64,000 bases of DNA from COE1 sp963596435 (GCA_963596435.1 CAVBMG010000001.1:1-64000); one strand, 5' to 3'; positions 10,027 through 18,424 are shown, counted from the first letter of the stretch. The notes: generated from the sequence alone by a model not told the origin. Numbers and translations are program-made.

Positions 10027-10380
10027 ATGTTAAGTGTAAGGATCAGTCCAATGGCGATTGTCCAGGATAATCTGGAGCAGTACAAGAGACAAATAGACAA
10101 TCAGATATGGGAAATGGAACAGGTTCTGAGCAGATTGAACGGGTTGTCAGATATGGATGGACCGATAGCAGGTTTAAGGAGTCAGATAGCCAATCTGGAA
10201 GAGGCAGACCGATACATGGATAGAATGAGCAGATGCCTGAACCAGACAATACAGAATTATAACAGCTGTGAGAACAGGATATGTGACTACGCGCAGCAGG
10301 AAGCAGTGGTATATGCAAGACATCGGATTGGGACAAATGATCTGCATAATATCTCGGACATGTTACAGATGATGCTGTAG
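10027..10380 (+). CDS. Small helical T7SS-associated protein without WXG motif
   Basis: This 117-residue, mostly helical protein is first in a run of WXG100-type genes. Two long helices (about 10-45 and 50-95) resemble a WXG100 hairpin, but the central WxG is missing; the turn instead contains DMDGPIAG. The C-terminus carries YARHRIGTNDLHNIS. It could be a partner or chaperone of the WXG100 proteins or of the effector. It is preceded by the first LytTR-like promoter and an AAAGGAG ribosome binding site. Function is not known from sequence. Confidence 0.6.
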   Translation: MLSVRISPMAIVQDNLEQYKRQIDNQIWEMEQVLSRLNGLSDMDGPIAGLRSQIANLEEADRYMDRMSRCLNQTIQNYNSCENRICDYAQQEAVVYARHRIGTNDLHNISDMLQMML

Positions 10381-10400
10381 TCAGAAGAAAGGAGAGCAAG

Positions 10401-10703
10401 ATGGCTTCAACCAGAGAAATAGAAGTGGAAACGAACACATTACAGTCAGATATAAATGAACTGGAAGAAGAAATACAGGCAGTACGTACTCTGCTTGAGA
10501 CAATCACATCAGACATGACACAGCTGGATGCCATGTGGGATGGACCAGCCAATGAAGTATTTATGATGCAGTATAGGGCTGATGCAGAGTATACGGAAGA
10601 GATGTGTAAGGTATTGGAGAAACTAAAGGAATGCATGGAATATGCCAAGAAACAATATGATTCATGTGAAGCGGAGATCAGTTCCATGATATCTTCCATA
10701 TAA
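10401..10703 (+). CDS. WXG100 family protein
   Basis: At 100 residues this matches WXG100 size. It has two helices separated by the turn motif WDG (about residues 47-49, in LDAMWDGPANEVFM). WXG100 proteins are small helical-hairpin substrates and cofactors of T7SS, often exported as dimers with a larger effector. It lacks a signal peptide, as expected. The start has an AAAGGAG site; the gene sits 20 nt downstream of the previous one in the same operon. Confidence 0.85.
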   Translation: MASTREIEVETNTLQSDINELEEEIQAVRTLLETITSDMTQLDAMWDGPANEVFMMQYRADAEYTEEMCKVLEKLKECMEYAKKQYDSCEAEISSMISSI

Positions 10704-10720
10704 AAAGGCGGTGAACAGGA

Positions 10721-11047
10721 ATGGCAATTTCAGGACAGGTAATATTAAAGGTTACACCGGAGAACCTGCTGACCCAGGCGCAGGCTACGAAGACCAATAT
10801 TACAAAAATGAAAGCAGAGTTTGATAAGATCGAGACGATTATTACAAGAACAAGTAATTATTGGATTGGTGAAGCAGGAGATGCACATAGAAAAGTGTAT
10901 ACAGATGAAAAAGCAAATATTCAGGAGATGCTGGCAAGATTGTCAGAGCATCCGACAGATCTGGAACAGATGGCAAGAACATATCTACAGGTAGAGGGTG
11001 AAGTGAAAGAGCTTGCACAGGAATTGCCTGGAGATATTATTTCGTAA
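10721..11047 (+). CDS. WXG100 family protein (EsxA-like)
   Basis: This 108-residue WXG100 protein opens with ISGQVILKVTPENLL and has the turn motif WIG (in NYWIGEAGDAHRKV, about residues 47-49). Its start resembles that of the WXG100 protein at 11867 (IKVTPEKLI), and both end with GDVIS or GDIIS, so the two are probably paralogues. It is a likely T7SS substrate or partner. It is in the same operon as its neighbours, 17 nt downstream of the previous gene. Confidence 0.87.
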   Translation: MAISGQVILKVTPENLLTQAQATKTNITKMKAEFDKIETIITRTSNYWIGEAGDAHRKVYTDEKANIQEMLARLSEHPTDLEQMARTYLQVEGEVKELAQELPGDIIS

Positions 11048-11066
11048 CTGAGAGGAGGTATGGATA

Positions 11067-11384
11067 ATGGCGACAAGGCAGAGCATTGAATTTGATTTTA
11101 AACAGGCTTGTGATCAGGCTAATCGTCTGGATTCAATAGCGGATAATCTCAGCAATCTGGCGAAGAACAAACTGGGTACAAGCATGCAGACCCTTTCACA
11201 GAACTGGAAAGGCGAGAATGCAACAGCATATCTGGGCAAAGGAAATACATTGCAGGGAAATATCTCCACATCGGCATCACAACTTAGAGGTATTGCAAGT
11301 GATATCAGAACAATAGCACAGAATATCTATAATGCAGAAATGGCAGCATTGGAGATTGCAGAAAGACGATCCTACAATAATTAA
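11067..11384 (+). CDS. WXG100 family protein
   Basis: The 105-residue product carries the motif WKG in SQNWKGENATAYLG (about residues 47-49), flanked by two amphipathic helices. The N-terminus (SIEFDFKQACDQANRLDSIADNLSNL) resembles WXG100 proteins that pair with effectors. A GAGGAGG ribosome binding site precedes the start. It ends the second transcription unit; the second LytTR-like promoter begins 5 nt after its stop. Confidence 0.86.
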   Translation: MATRQSIEFDFKQACDQANRLDSIADNLSNLAKNKLGTSMQTLSQNWKGENATAYLGKGNTLQGNISTSASQLRGIASDIRTIAQNIYNAEMAALEIAERRSYNN

Positions 11385-11389
11385 TCATA

Positions 11390-11460
11390 ACAGGTTATTC
11401 ATACCTGGGAACAGGTCATATATCAGAAAATGAGAAATGGCATGAATGCTCGGGTATAAT
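11390..11460 (+). promoter_or_regulatory. Promoter with LytTR-like direct-repeat site, copy 2
   Basis: ACAGGTTAT (11390-11398) and ACAGGTCAT (11411-11419) are near-identical 9-bp repeats spaced 21 nt start to start. TCAGAAAAT at 11423-11431 and a consensus TATAAT at 11455-11460 follow; the -35 region (GAGAAA) is poor. Offsets match the copy at 9928-9998 exactly. The repeats sit just upstream of -35, the usual place for a LytTR activator. Confidence 0.65.
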
Positions 11461-11509
11461 ACGGATATAAAGAACAAACAAATGTAAAACAATCAGGAGG
11501 AAAACAATT

Positions 11510-11812
11510 ATGGCACTTATTCAGGTAACAGCAGCAGAATTAAAAGCAAAGGCAAATGAACTTAGGAGTTGCAACGGTCAGTTCAAATCCCAGGTAGGTA
11601 ATCTGGAGAGTCAGGAAGCAGCGCTTGCATCCATGTGGGAAGGTGAAGCAAAGAACGCATTTCACAATGCATTCAATAATGATAAGACACAGATGGATGC
11701 ATTTTATGATCTGATCGAGAAATACTGTCAGGCATTGGAGACAATCGCTCAGAAGTACGAGCAGGCTGAAGCACGTAACACAGAAGTGGCATCTACAAGA
11801 TCTTACAAATAA
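11510..11812 (+). CDS. WXG100 family protein
   Basis: The 100-residue protein has the motif WEG in ASMWEGEAKNAFHNAF (about residues 43-45) and the classic two-helix layout. A strong AGGAGGAAA site precedes the ATG. It is the first gene behind the second LytTR-like promoter with a consensus -10 box, so it may be strongly expressed when the regulator is active. It is a likely secreted T7SS substrate. Confidence 0.9.
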   Translation: MALIQVTAAELKAKANELRSCNGQFKSQVGNLESQEAALASMWEGEAKNAFHNAFNNDKTQMDAFYDLIEKYCQALETIAQKYEQAEARNTEVASTRSYK

Positions 11813-11866
11813 TTACATATACGAACAATAAGCAGACAATCATATAGAATAAAGGAGAACAACACT

Positions 11867-12181
11867 ATGGAAGGAATTATTAAAGTTACACCGGAGAAAC
11901 TGATCAGCACAGCAGAGGAATTCAATTCAGCTAATGCACAGGTACAGAATCTGACACAGCAGATGCTTGCAACAGTAGATTCTCTCAAATCAGCATGGGA
12001 AGGCGAAGCTGCTACTGCATACAGTACCAAATTCCATCAGCTTGAAGACGACATGAACAGAATGCACAGCATGATTAATGAACATGTAACTGATCTGAAA
12101 GAGATGGCTCAGCAGTATCAGGCAGCAGAGCAGGCTAACACAGAAGTAGGCAACTCTCTTGCAGGAGACGTGATCTCATAG
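11867..12181 (+). CDS. WXG100 family protein (EsxA-like)
   Basis: This 104-residue WXG100 protein has the motif WEG in KSAWEGEAATAYSTKF (about residues 43-45). Its ends (IKVTPEKLI and GDVIS) parallel the protein at 10721-11047. An AAAGGAG site precedes the start. It lies 54 nt downstream of the previous WXG100 gene and directly before a terminator-like hairpin, so the effector gene behind may be expressed at a lower level than this gene. Confidence 0.9.
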   Translation: MEGIIKVTPEKLISTAEEFNSANAQVQNLTQQMLATVDSLKSAWEGEAATAYSTKFHQLEDDMNRMHSMINEHVTDLKEMAQQYQAAEQANTEVGNSLAGDVIS

Positions 12182-12197
12182 TATAGAAGTGCGGGGT

Positions 12198-12236
12198 ATT
12201 GAATAAAGGCATTCGGTAATCGGATGCCTTTTCAAT
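12198..12236 (+). terminator. Terminator-like hairpin between WXG100 and effector genes
   Basis: AAAGGCAT at 12205-12212 pairs with ATGCCTTTT at 12224-12232, extended by flanking ATTGAA/TTCAAT. The U-tract is short, so it may attenuate rather than end transcription before the effector gene. Confidence 0.6.
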
Positions 12237-12255
12237 CGTAGGGAGGAGAGATGCC

Positions 12256-13353
12256 ATGAGTAGTTTTAAAGTAAATACGCAAAAACTCAGGGACACTGGA
12301 GATCAGGAGCAGAGCGCTTTACAGCAGTTGAATGAAATATACGACCAGATCATTAATGAAAACAGAATGGTATCATATAAAGTAGCTGGTGCAGGAAACA
12401 TACGATGGAGACTTAACCAGGTGGCAAATGCAGTAAATGCAGAATGCAAAACATTATCAGCAATGCAGTCCAAATTAATTGCGGCAGCGAATGCATATGA
12501 GAAAACAGAGAATAGAATCAGTGATGTCATTTCAGATGGACAGGTGACTACATGGGAAAAATTAAAGTCTATTAACTGGACAGAAAATGCAGACAAGACG
12601 ATAGTAAAAACTTTATTAGACATTGTAACGAAAATGGGTGATGTAGGAGGTTCTTTTTCATGGCTTACATCAATTATTGGAATAAAAATGGATAATGATG
12701 GAATATCCCCCAAAGATATTGGAAAGTTGATTAAAGACAGTGGTAATTCTATAATAAGTTTTATGAAGGCTATTAAGGATTTTAAAGGTGGAGAATTTGA
12801 CAAACTTATAGGGTTAAATACATATAAGACATTAGAGCCAATAAAAAGTGGAACAAAGGTATCATGGGCAGATGCATATGAAAAGAGTATTGCATATCAA
12901 ATTACAGGTGATGAAGTAGGATCAAAAGTAACAGGAGCTAAGGCTGCGGGATGGGTTTTGACACTTGTAGCTAACGGATTCAGTAATTATGAAGAATATA
13001 GCAGTGGCAAGATATCAGGAGAAAGAGCGGTTGCTGAGACTGTGGTAGAAACAGGAATAGATATAGCCAAAAGCGCTGCTATAACAGCAGCTGTAGCAGC
13101 CAGTGCAGCCGCGCTTGGAGTTGCAGCCCCGGCTGTGGCGGTAGTAGGAGCCGGAGTGGTTGTTTCAGCAGGATTGGATTTTGTATGCAAGAAAGTAACA
13201 GGAGCAGTACTGGGCGAAGAGAAATCATTGACAGAAACCGTGTCTGATTTTGTGATAGACCGTGCAGTTGATGTAATGCAGGAGGCTACAGCAGCAGTGT
13301 CGTCGAAATGGAATGCAATATGCAGTTGGGGAGCCAGTCTAGGCTTTTGTTAG
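12256..13353 (+). CDS. Probable T7SS effector with WXG/LXG-like N-terminus and glycine-zipper-like hydrophobic C-terminus
   Basis: This 365-residue protein begins with a WXG100/LXG-like helical region (SFKVNTQKLRDTGDQEQSALQQ, then IRWRLNQVANAVNAE), as in T7SS-exported effectors. There is no Sec signal. Residues about 270-310 form a long Ala/Gly/Val stretch of small-residue (glycine-zipper-like) character, the type seen in membrane-active T7SS toxins. No nuclease or NADase motif is visible. It sits directly behind two WXG100 genes and before a DUF4176-like gene that often accompanies such effectors. Toxin activity is inferred. Confidence 0.65.
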   Translation: MSSFKVNTQKLRDTGDQEQSALQQLNEIYDQIINENRMVSYKVAGAGNIRWRLNQVANAVNAECKTLSAMQSKLIAAANAYEKTENRISDVISDGQVTTWEKLKSINWTENADKTIVKTLLDIVTKMGDVGGSFSWLTSIIGIKMDNDGISPKDIGKLIKDSGNSIISFMKAIKDFKGGEFDKLIGLNTYKTLEPIKSGTKVSWADAYEKSIAYQITGDEVGSKVTGAKAAGWVLTLVANGFSNYEEYSSGKISGERAVAETVVETGIDIAKSAAITAAVAASAAALGVAAPAVAVVGAGVVVSAGLDFVCKKVTGAVLGEEKSLTETVSDFVIDRAVDVMQEATAAVSSKWNAICSWGASLGFC

Positions 13354-13398
13354 CGCAATAGAAACAAATAAGTAAAGATATGAATAAGGAGATTAACT

Positions 13399-13668
13399 AT
13401 GATAAAAGATTTATTGCCAATTGGAACTGTAGTAATGTTAAGAAATGCGAAAAAGCCATTAATGATTTTTGGAATTAAACAATTAGCATCAGAAAAACCA
13501 GGCGAAGAATACGATTATATAGGTGTCTTATATCCGGAAGGAAATATGGGAACACAATTTCAGTATTTATTCAACCATGATGACATTGAAAAAGTACTGT
13601 TTACAGGATATGAAACAGAAGAAAGACAGGCATTCTTAGAGGAATTATCAAAAGTGTATGATAAGTAA
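13399..13668 (+). CDS. DUF4176-like small protein, candidate immunity or accessory protein
   Basis: The 89-residue protein opens with LLPIGTVVMLRNAKKPLMIFG and continues with DYIGVLYPEG and FNHDDIEKVLFTGY. This fits the DUF4176 family, commonly found next to T7SS effectors. No signal peptide or membrane helix is seen. It follows the candidate effector by 45 nt with a good AAGGAG site. It may be an immunity protein, chaperone or adaptor; only the genomic pairing supports this. Confidence 0.7.
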   Translation: MIKDLLPIGTVVMLRNAKKPLMIFGIKQLASEKPGEEYDYIGVLYPEGNMGTQFQYLFNHDDIEKVLFTGYETEERQAFLEELSKVYDK

Positions 13669-13730
13669 TTGCTATAGAGATTCAGGATGTTATTGCGACA
13701 GGAATTAGCAATAGTTCGTATGAAGACTAA

Positions 13731-13759
13731 TTGAACGTAACATCAGGACATGTTATAAT
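13731..13759 (+). promoter_or_regulatory. Sigma-A-type promoter for the zinc-ribbon gene
   Basis: TTGAAC at 13731-13736 and TATAAT at 13754-13759 are 17 nt apart, close to consensus. This suggests constitutive expression of the two genes at 13795-16771, separate from the upstream T7SS units. Confidence 0.75.
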
Positions 13760-13794
13760 ATATAGAAATATAAAATACATGAGGAGATAATGAG

Positions 13795-15684
13795 ATGAAG
13801 TGTCCAAAGTGTCAAACTGAGATAAAAAGTAATGCAAAGTTTTGTACCAAGTGTGGATGTAATCTTGCTGTGGAAATGGCTAAAATGCAGGCAACAGCTC
13901 CGCAGCAGCCTGTGAAAACACAACCGGTACAGATGAAGCCAACATGTGCAAAGTGTGGCAGCCCATTGATGCCAGGTGCAAGGTTTTGTACAAAATGTGG
14001 TACTCCGGTAGCGGCAACACCTGCACCAGCAGCACCGCAGGCGCCAGTAACATCCGCACCTGCACAAGCAGTAGCCAAAACATCAGTAACACCAGCTACA
14101 GCAGCACCGGTTCAACCGCCAGTAACGTCAACTCCGGCATCACAAACACCGGTTACAGCAGTACCGGTTCAACCGCCAGTAGCGCCGACTCCGACACCAC
14201 AAATTCCGGTAACGCCAGCGAAAACACAAATACCGGCTCAGACGTCAACACAGGAGCAGAAAGCACCGGTACAACCACCAACACAGCCGCAGTCACCAAT
14301 TCAGACAACACCAAAGACAGTGGTACCAACACCTCAGGCACCAGTCTCGGCACCTAATCCAGCACCGGTACAGGAAGAAAAGACTTTATACATATTCCCT
14401 GATGAGAATAAGACAGCAGGCTCTGTAAATCCAGGACAGATTCAGGTTCCACCGCAGATCCCGATTCCCCCACAGTCACCTGTTCCACCAATGGGATATG
14501 ATGCAAGTATTGTTCCACCAGAAAATCCTATGAAGGGTAAAAAGCCAAAGAAAAACAATGCACCTACTGCCAAGTCCAAGAATGACGAGAAGGCAAGCCC
14601 GGCTCTGATTATTGTAGTAGTAGTTCTTGCAGTACTGGTAATTGCTTCCGGTATTATATGTTTCCTGGTATGGAATGGCACAATCAGTCTGCCTTTTGGT
14701 AACACAGCGACAGAGAAGACAATAGATGAGGAAGAAAGCACAGAAGCTACAACCGAGGCAGAGACAAGCACAGTAGATGCTGATGAGCTTTTTGCAGAGA
14801 CAGATACACTGGCAGAGACTGGTAAAGGTCAGATTGCCGTTGACGCAGAAATCGTAGATGGTATGAATAATCTGAATGCTGCAATCCAGGAATATGCATC
14901 CAAAGCAGAAGAAGCAGGAGATATCAGTCTGGCGGTGGACAGGATCAATGATGCTTATGTTTCATATATTACAGCGATTGTAAGACATAAGGATATGTTA
15001 AGTGCATCTACTCTTTCAGGTGCTATTTACAAGCAGATTCTGATCGAGATAGATGATGCGATAGCATTGGGAGATGACCTGGCTGCTAAGGGATATGAGG
15101 TGGATTATTCTTCCCTGACTTCAGTAAGAGATGAATTTACCAAGTCTTACACAGACAGAGTGGTATCTACATTTGATGAGTTCACAACCCGTCCACAATG
15201 GTCCAGAACAGAATCATGGAATCTTATGTCAGAGACAGCAGACAATATGTTTGATACTTCTGATCTGGATAATCCACTCAGACTGCGTTATGCATATGCT
15301 CTTTCCTGGTGGATTCAGAAGCAGATCGAGACAGAGCTGCAGAGTGGCACAATTACAGCCAAAGGTGCTGCAATCAAGATTGGCGGTATGATTGAGACAA
15401 TGGATTACAATCCTATGATGATTAATTACTATATCAATTATATGAATGATGCTGGTGAGGACTGTACAGAAGTTTCACAGGCTTATGATGATATCGTAAA
15501 TCAGTTATCACAGACACAGGGAATTACTCTGGGACAGGATATTTCACTGGATCATTTCTGGTATTTTAATGACTTTGGTGAATATTCAGGTGATGTGGCA
15601 GATGGTGCTACCAATGGTGTAACTCCAGAGAACCGTCAGTGGATTCGTGACCGTATGGCGAATGTAGAGTTCGTAGCACAATAG
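13795..15684 (+). CDS. Double zinc-ribbon, Pro-rich, single-pass membrane protein
   Basis: The 629-residue protein has two N-terminal zinc ribbons with paired CxxC motifs (CPKC...CTKC at about 3-22, CAKC...CTKC at about 49-68). A long Pro/Thr/Gln/Ala linker (about 70-250) follows, then a basic segment, one membrane helix (about 269-292), an acidic Thr/Glu stretch and a helical extracellular region of some 330 residues. The layout, a cytoplasmic sensor part and an outer helical part, mirrors the pseudokinase at 88-2115 and may serve the same cell-envelope machine. The linker DNA is repetitive in CCNGTA-type codons. Its exact role is unknown. Confidence 0.7.
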   Translation: MKCPKCQTEIKSNAKFCTKCGCNLAVEMAKMQATAPQQPVKTQPVQMKPTCAKCGSPLMPGARFCTKCGTPVAATPAPAAPQAPVTSAPAQAVAKTSVTPATAAPVQPPVTSTPASQTPVTAVPVQPPVAPTPTPQIPVTPAKTQIPAQTSTQEQKAPVQPPTQPQSPIQTTPKTVVPTPQAPVSAPNPAPVQEEKTLYIFPDENKTAGSVNPGQIQVPPQIPIPPQSPVPPMGYDASIVPPENPMKGKKPKKNNAPTAKSKNDEKASPALIIVVVVLAVLVIASGIICFLVWNGTISLPFGNTATEKTIDEEESTEATTEAETSTVDADELFAETDTLAETGKGQIAVDAEIVDGMNNLNAAIQEYASKAEEAGDISLAVDRINDAYVSYITAIVRHKDMLSASTLSGAIYKQILIEIDDAIALGDDLAAKGYEVDYSSLTSVRDEFTKSYTDRVVSTFDEFTTRPQWSRTESWNLMSETADNMFDTSDLDNPLRLRYAYALSWWIQKQIETELQSGTITAKGAAIKIGGMIETMDYNPMMINYYINYMNDAGEDCTEVSQAYDDIVNQLSQTQGITLGQDISLDHFWYFNDFGEYSGDVADGATNGVTPENRQWIRDRMANVEFVAQ

Positions 15685-15685
15685 T

Positions 15686-16771
15686 ATGAAGAACAGTAAA
15701 ATCAAAAAAATTATTGTGGTATTGGCTGGTATCCTGTTTATTGTGATACTTGCCGGTATCATGATGGTCATTCATAAATCAAAACCGGAAGAATCAAAAG
15801 AAGAAGTTACCTTTGAAGAGATATCACAGGCGCCTGAATCTTCAGAAAGTACAGAAGCGATAACTGAAGAAAGTACAGAGGAAGAAGTCACGTATCCTGC
15901 ACCGGAGTATGACTTTATCACGGAAGAAGTTACAGTACCGATAGAGGGATTAGACCGGGAATATACGCTTGTATGGGTAAGTGATCTGCATCTGGTATCC
16001 GACCATGAAGCTGGAGATGAGAATGGAGATGTGCGCCCGGAATATCTGGATGCCATTGAGAAAAGATACGAAGAACTGGCTGTTACAGAGGATGGCATAC
16101 ACGCCGAAGATCTGTGGCCGGAGATCATTAAATTCATTAACTATGGTGATTATGATGGTGCTATTTTTGGTGGAGATATGATGGATTATTGCAGTAATTC
16201 CAATATCAGAATCATCAAGGAAGGTCTTGATCAGCTACACATTCCCTACATGTATGTAAGAGCAGATCATGATTATGGAGTATATTATGGAGGAGTCTTT
16301 TTCACAGAGACAGAAAGCCGTGCTCTGCATAAGACTATAGATGAGGATGAGATGTCACACAAATTCTGGGATATGGGAGATTTCATCGTTCTGGGAATAG
16401 ACAATTCCACGAAAGATATGCCGGAGTATTATTATAATATGGTGGCAGAGGTATACAGCAGGGGCAAGCCGGTCATTATGGCTACCCATGTTCCTTATGA
16501 GTCTAAGGTGGATGATTCTCTTGCACAACTGTCCATGCAGGTACGTAATCAGATTTATTACTGGAGTGCGGACAGTGAACATTATAAACCAAATGATATT
16601 ACACAGAAATATCTGAATTTACTATACAGTGAGGATACAATAGTGGAGCAGGTGTTAGCCGGTCATCTTCATGCTTCATGGGATGGCATGATGACACAGC
16701 AGCTACCGGAGCATATTTTTGGACCGGCATTTCAAGGACATATTGGAATCATACACGTGATTCCAGAGTAG
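15686..16771 (+). CDS. Membrane-anchored calcineurin-like metallophosphoesterase
   Basis: This 361-residue protein has an N-terminal membrane anchor (about 7-28), an acidic Ser/Thr/Glu linker and a metallophosphoesterase domain on the outer side. Metal-binding motifs visible are SDLHL (about 98-102), GGDMMDY (about 160-166), RADHDYG (a variant of GNH-E, so the usual Asn is Asp), ATHVPY and GHLHA (about 326-330). The substrate is unknown; such enzymes hydrolyse phosphodiesters or nucleotides at the cell surface. It starts 1 nt after the zinc-ribbon gene stop, so the two are coupled. A terminator follows. Confidence 0.8.
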   Translation: MKNSKIKKIIVVLAGILFIVILAGIMMVIHKSKPEESKEEVTFEEISQAPESSESTEAITEESTEEEVTYPAPEYDFITEEVTVPIEGLDREYTLVWVSDLHLVSDHEAGDENGDVRPEYLDAIEKRYEELAVTEDGIHAEDLWPEIIKFINYGDYDGAIFGGDMMDYCSNSNIRIIKEGLDQLHIPYMYVRADHDYGVYYGGVFFTETESRALHKTIDEDEMSHKFWDMGDFIVLGIDNSTKDMPEYYYNMVAEVYSRGKPVIMATHVPYESKVDDSLAQLSMQVRNQIYYWSADSEHYKPNDITQKYLNLLYSEDTIVEQVLAGHLHASWDGMMTQQLPEHIFGPAFQGHIGIIHVIPE

Positions 16772-16779
16772 ATTTTTAA

Positions 16780-16806
16780 GGGGCATCCGACAGGATGCCC
16801 TTTTTG
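16780..16806 (+). terminator. Rho-independent terminator
   Basis: GGGGCATCC (from 16780) pairs with GGATGCCC (ending 16800) around a GACA loop, followed by TTTTT. It closes the T7SS-associated block. Confidence 0.9.
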
Positions 16807-16903
16807 TATGAAAGAATTGGAAGATAATACCTCAGTTTATTGTGCATAGTGTACAATATCAGCACACGTAACTTTATACTTTTAACAAAAATGCATTTTG
16901 CGC

Positions 16904-16982
16904 TTGTAATTTATTCGGCATAATGATATTATAATCTTGCAAATCGGAAACGTTACCGATACCGATACCGAGAACGTTTTCA
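16904..16982 (+). promoter_or_regulatory. Promoter and LacI-type operators of the maltodextrin operon
   Basis: A consensus TATAAT lies at 16930-16935, with a weak TTGTAA 20 nt upstream. Just downstream are two imperfect palindromes with central CG, GGAAACGTTACC (16946-16957) and AGAACGTTTTCA (16971-16982), 24 nt apart, separated by tandem CCGATA units. Such AACGTT-centred sites are typical for LacI/CcpA-family repressors. The LacI-type gene at 21786 at the end of this operon is the likely binder; CcpA could also act here. Confidence 0.7.
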
Positions 16983-17020
16983 TAAGGGGTTCAACAACTA
17001 AGAAGGAAAGAGGTATTTTT

Positions 17021-18424
17021 ATGAGAAAGAAATTATTAAGTGCATTACTCGGAACCACAATGGTTGTATCAATGCTTGCAGGATGCGGAAGCAGCGCAGA
17101 GACAAGTACAACACAGACAACAGCAGCAGATCAGAAGGAAACAACTGCAGCTACAACAGAAGCAGCATCCACAGAGGCAGCTGCTGCAGAGTCAACAGGA
17201 ACCGGTAAGGTATATTATTTGAACTTCAAGCCTGAGCAGGCAGATGACTGGAAGAATCTTGCAGCAAAATATACAGAAGAAACAGGTGTACAGGTAGATG
17301 TGGAGACAGCAGCTTCCGGTACATATGAATCCACATTAAAGTCAGAGATCGCCAAGACAGACGCTCCTACACTTTTCCAGGTAAATGGTCCTGTAGGTCT
17401 GGCAACCTGGAAGGATTACTGCTATGATCTGTCAGGTTCTGATGTATACGGACAGTTAAAGAGCGATGATTTTGCATTAAAGGATGGCGATGCTACACTT
17501 GGTATTGCATACGTAGTTGAGACTTACGGTATCATCTACAATGCAGATATCTTAAATGATTACTTCACTAAGGATTATGCAGTAGTCAAGAGCGTAGACG
17601 AGATCAATTCCTTTGATAAATTAAAAGCAGTAGCAGACAGCATTCAGGAGAACAAGGATGATCTTGGAGTAAAGGGTGCTTTCACTTCAGCAGGTATGGA
17701 TTCAAGTTCCGACTGGAGATTCAAGACTCACCTTGCTAACCTTCCTATCTACTATGAATACAAGGCAGACGGCATCAGCTCTACAGATGCGATCAAGGGT
17801 ACATATCTTGATAACTACAAGGCTATCTGGGATTTATATATTACAGATTCCACATGCGCACCTACAGTACTTTCCAGCAAGACTGGTGAAGATGCAACAG
17901 CAGAGTTCGCACTTGGCGAAGCAGTATTCTATCAGAATGGTACATGGGCTTACTCAGATCTGAGCAACAATGGTATGGCTGATGAGTCCCTTGGAATGCT
18001 TCCTATCTACATCGGTGCAGAAGGTGAAGAGAATCAGGGACTTTGTACAGGTAGTGAGAACTACTGGTGTGTAAACAAGAATGCAGCACCTGAAGATATT
18101 CAGGCAACACTGGATTTCCTGAACTGGGTAGTAACATCAGACGAAGGCTGTAGCGCTCTTTCACAGGATATGGGATTTGTTTGCCCATTCAAGGCATTTG
18201 ACAACTATCCTGCAACCAATCCTCTGATCAACATTGCAAATGACTATGTATCTAACGGTAAGACTTCTGTAGCATGGACATTTACAACAATGCCTTCTGA
18301 AGAGTGGAAGAATGGTGTAGGCAGTGCATTATTAGAGTATGCTCAGGGTACAGGCGACTGGAACGCAGTTGTAACAGCATTCGTTGACGGATGGGCAACT
18401 GAGTACGCAGCAGCTAATAACTAA
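17021..18424 (+). CDS. malE: Maltodextrin-type ABC transporter substrate-binding lipoprotein
   Basis: The product (467 residues from this start) has a lipoprotein signal ending in the lipobox LAGC, then an Ala/Thr-rich linker, and a family-1 sugar-binding fold (YYLNFKPEQADDWKNLAAKYTEETG, typical of extracellular solute-binding proteins). It would capture maltodextrins or a related oligosaccharide for the permeases at 18556 and 19398. The longer frame from 16937 would run through the operators and lacks a ribosome binding site. ATG at 17021 follows AGGAAAGAGG and gives a perfect lipoprotein signal. Substrate assignment rests on the malQ neighbour. Confidence 0.87.
   Translation: MRKKLLSALLGTTMVVSMLAGCGSSAETSTTQTTAADQKETTAATTEAASTEAAAAESTGTGKVYYLNFKPEQADDWKNLAAKYTEETGVQVDVETAASGTYESTLKSEIAKTDAPTLFQVNGPVGLATWKDYCYDLSGSDVYGQLKSDDFALKDGDATLGIAYVVETYGIIYNADILNDYFTKDYAVVKSVDEINSFDKLKAVADSIQENKDDLGVKGAFTSAGMDSSSDWRFKTHLANLPIYYEYKADGISSTDAIKGTYLDNYKAIWDLYITDSTCAPTVLSSKTGEDATAEFALGEAVFYQNGTWAYSDLSNNGMADESLGMLPIYIGAEGEENQGLCTGSENYWCVNKNAAPEDIQATLDFLNWVVTSDEGCSALSQDMGFVCPFKAFDNYPATNPLINIANDYVSNGKTSVAWTFTTMPSEEWKNGVGSALLEYAQGTGDWNAVVTAFVDGWATEYAAANN

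Noticed and set aside
10043..10699. 218-codon frame on the minus strand
   Set aside because: It lies opposite two well-supported small T7SS genes, is rich in Ser/Cys/His in an unlikely way and has no ribosome binding site.
12303..12803. 166-codon minus-strand frame opposite the effector gene
   Set aside because: It is a shadow frame without ribosome binding site; the plus-strand gene has the T7SS context and a GGGAGGAGAG site.
13812..14357. Several open frames on both strands across the Pro/Thr-rich linker
   Set aside because: The codon pattern of the zinc-ribbon gene (repeated CCNGTA-type codons) keeps other frames open. No ribosome binding site or protein-like composition supports them.
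16937..17020. N-terminal extension of the sugar-binding protein
   Set aside because: It would place the start in the operator region and bury the lipoprotein signal; ATG at 17021 has a ribosome binding site.
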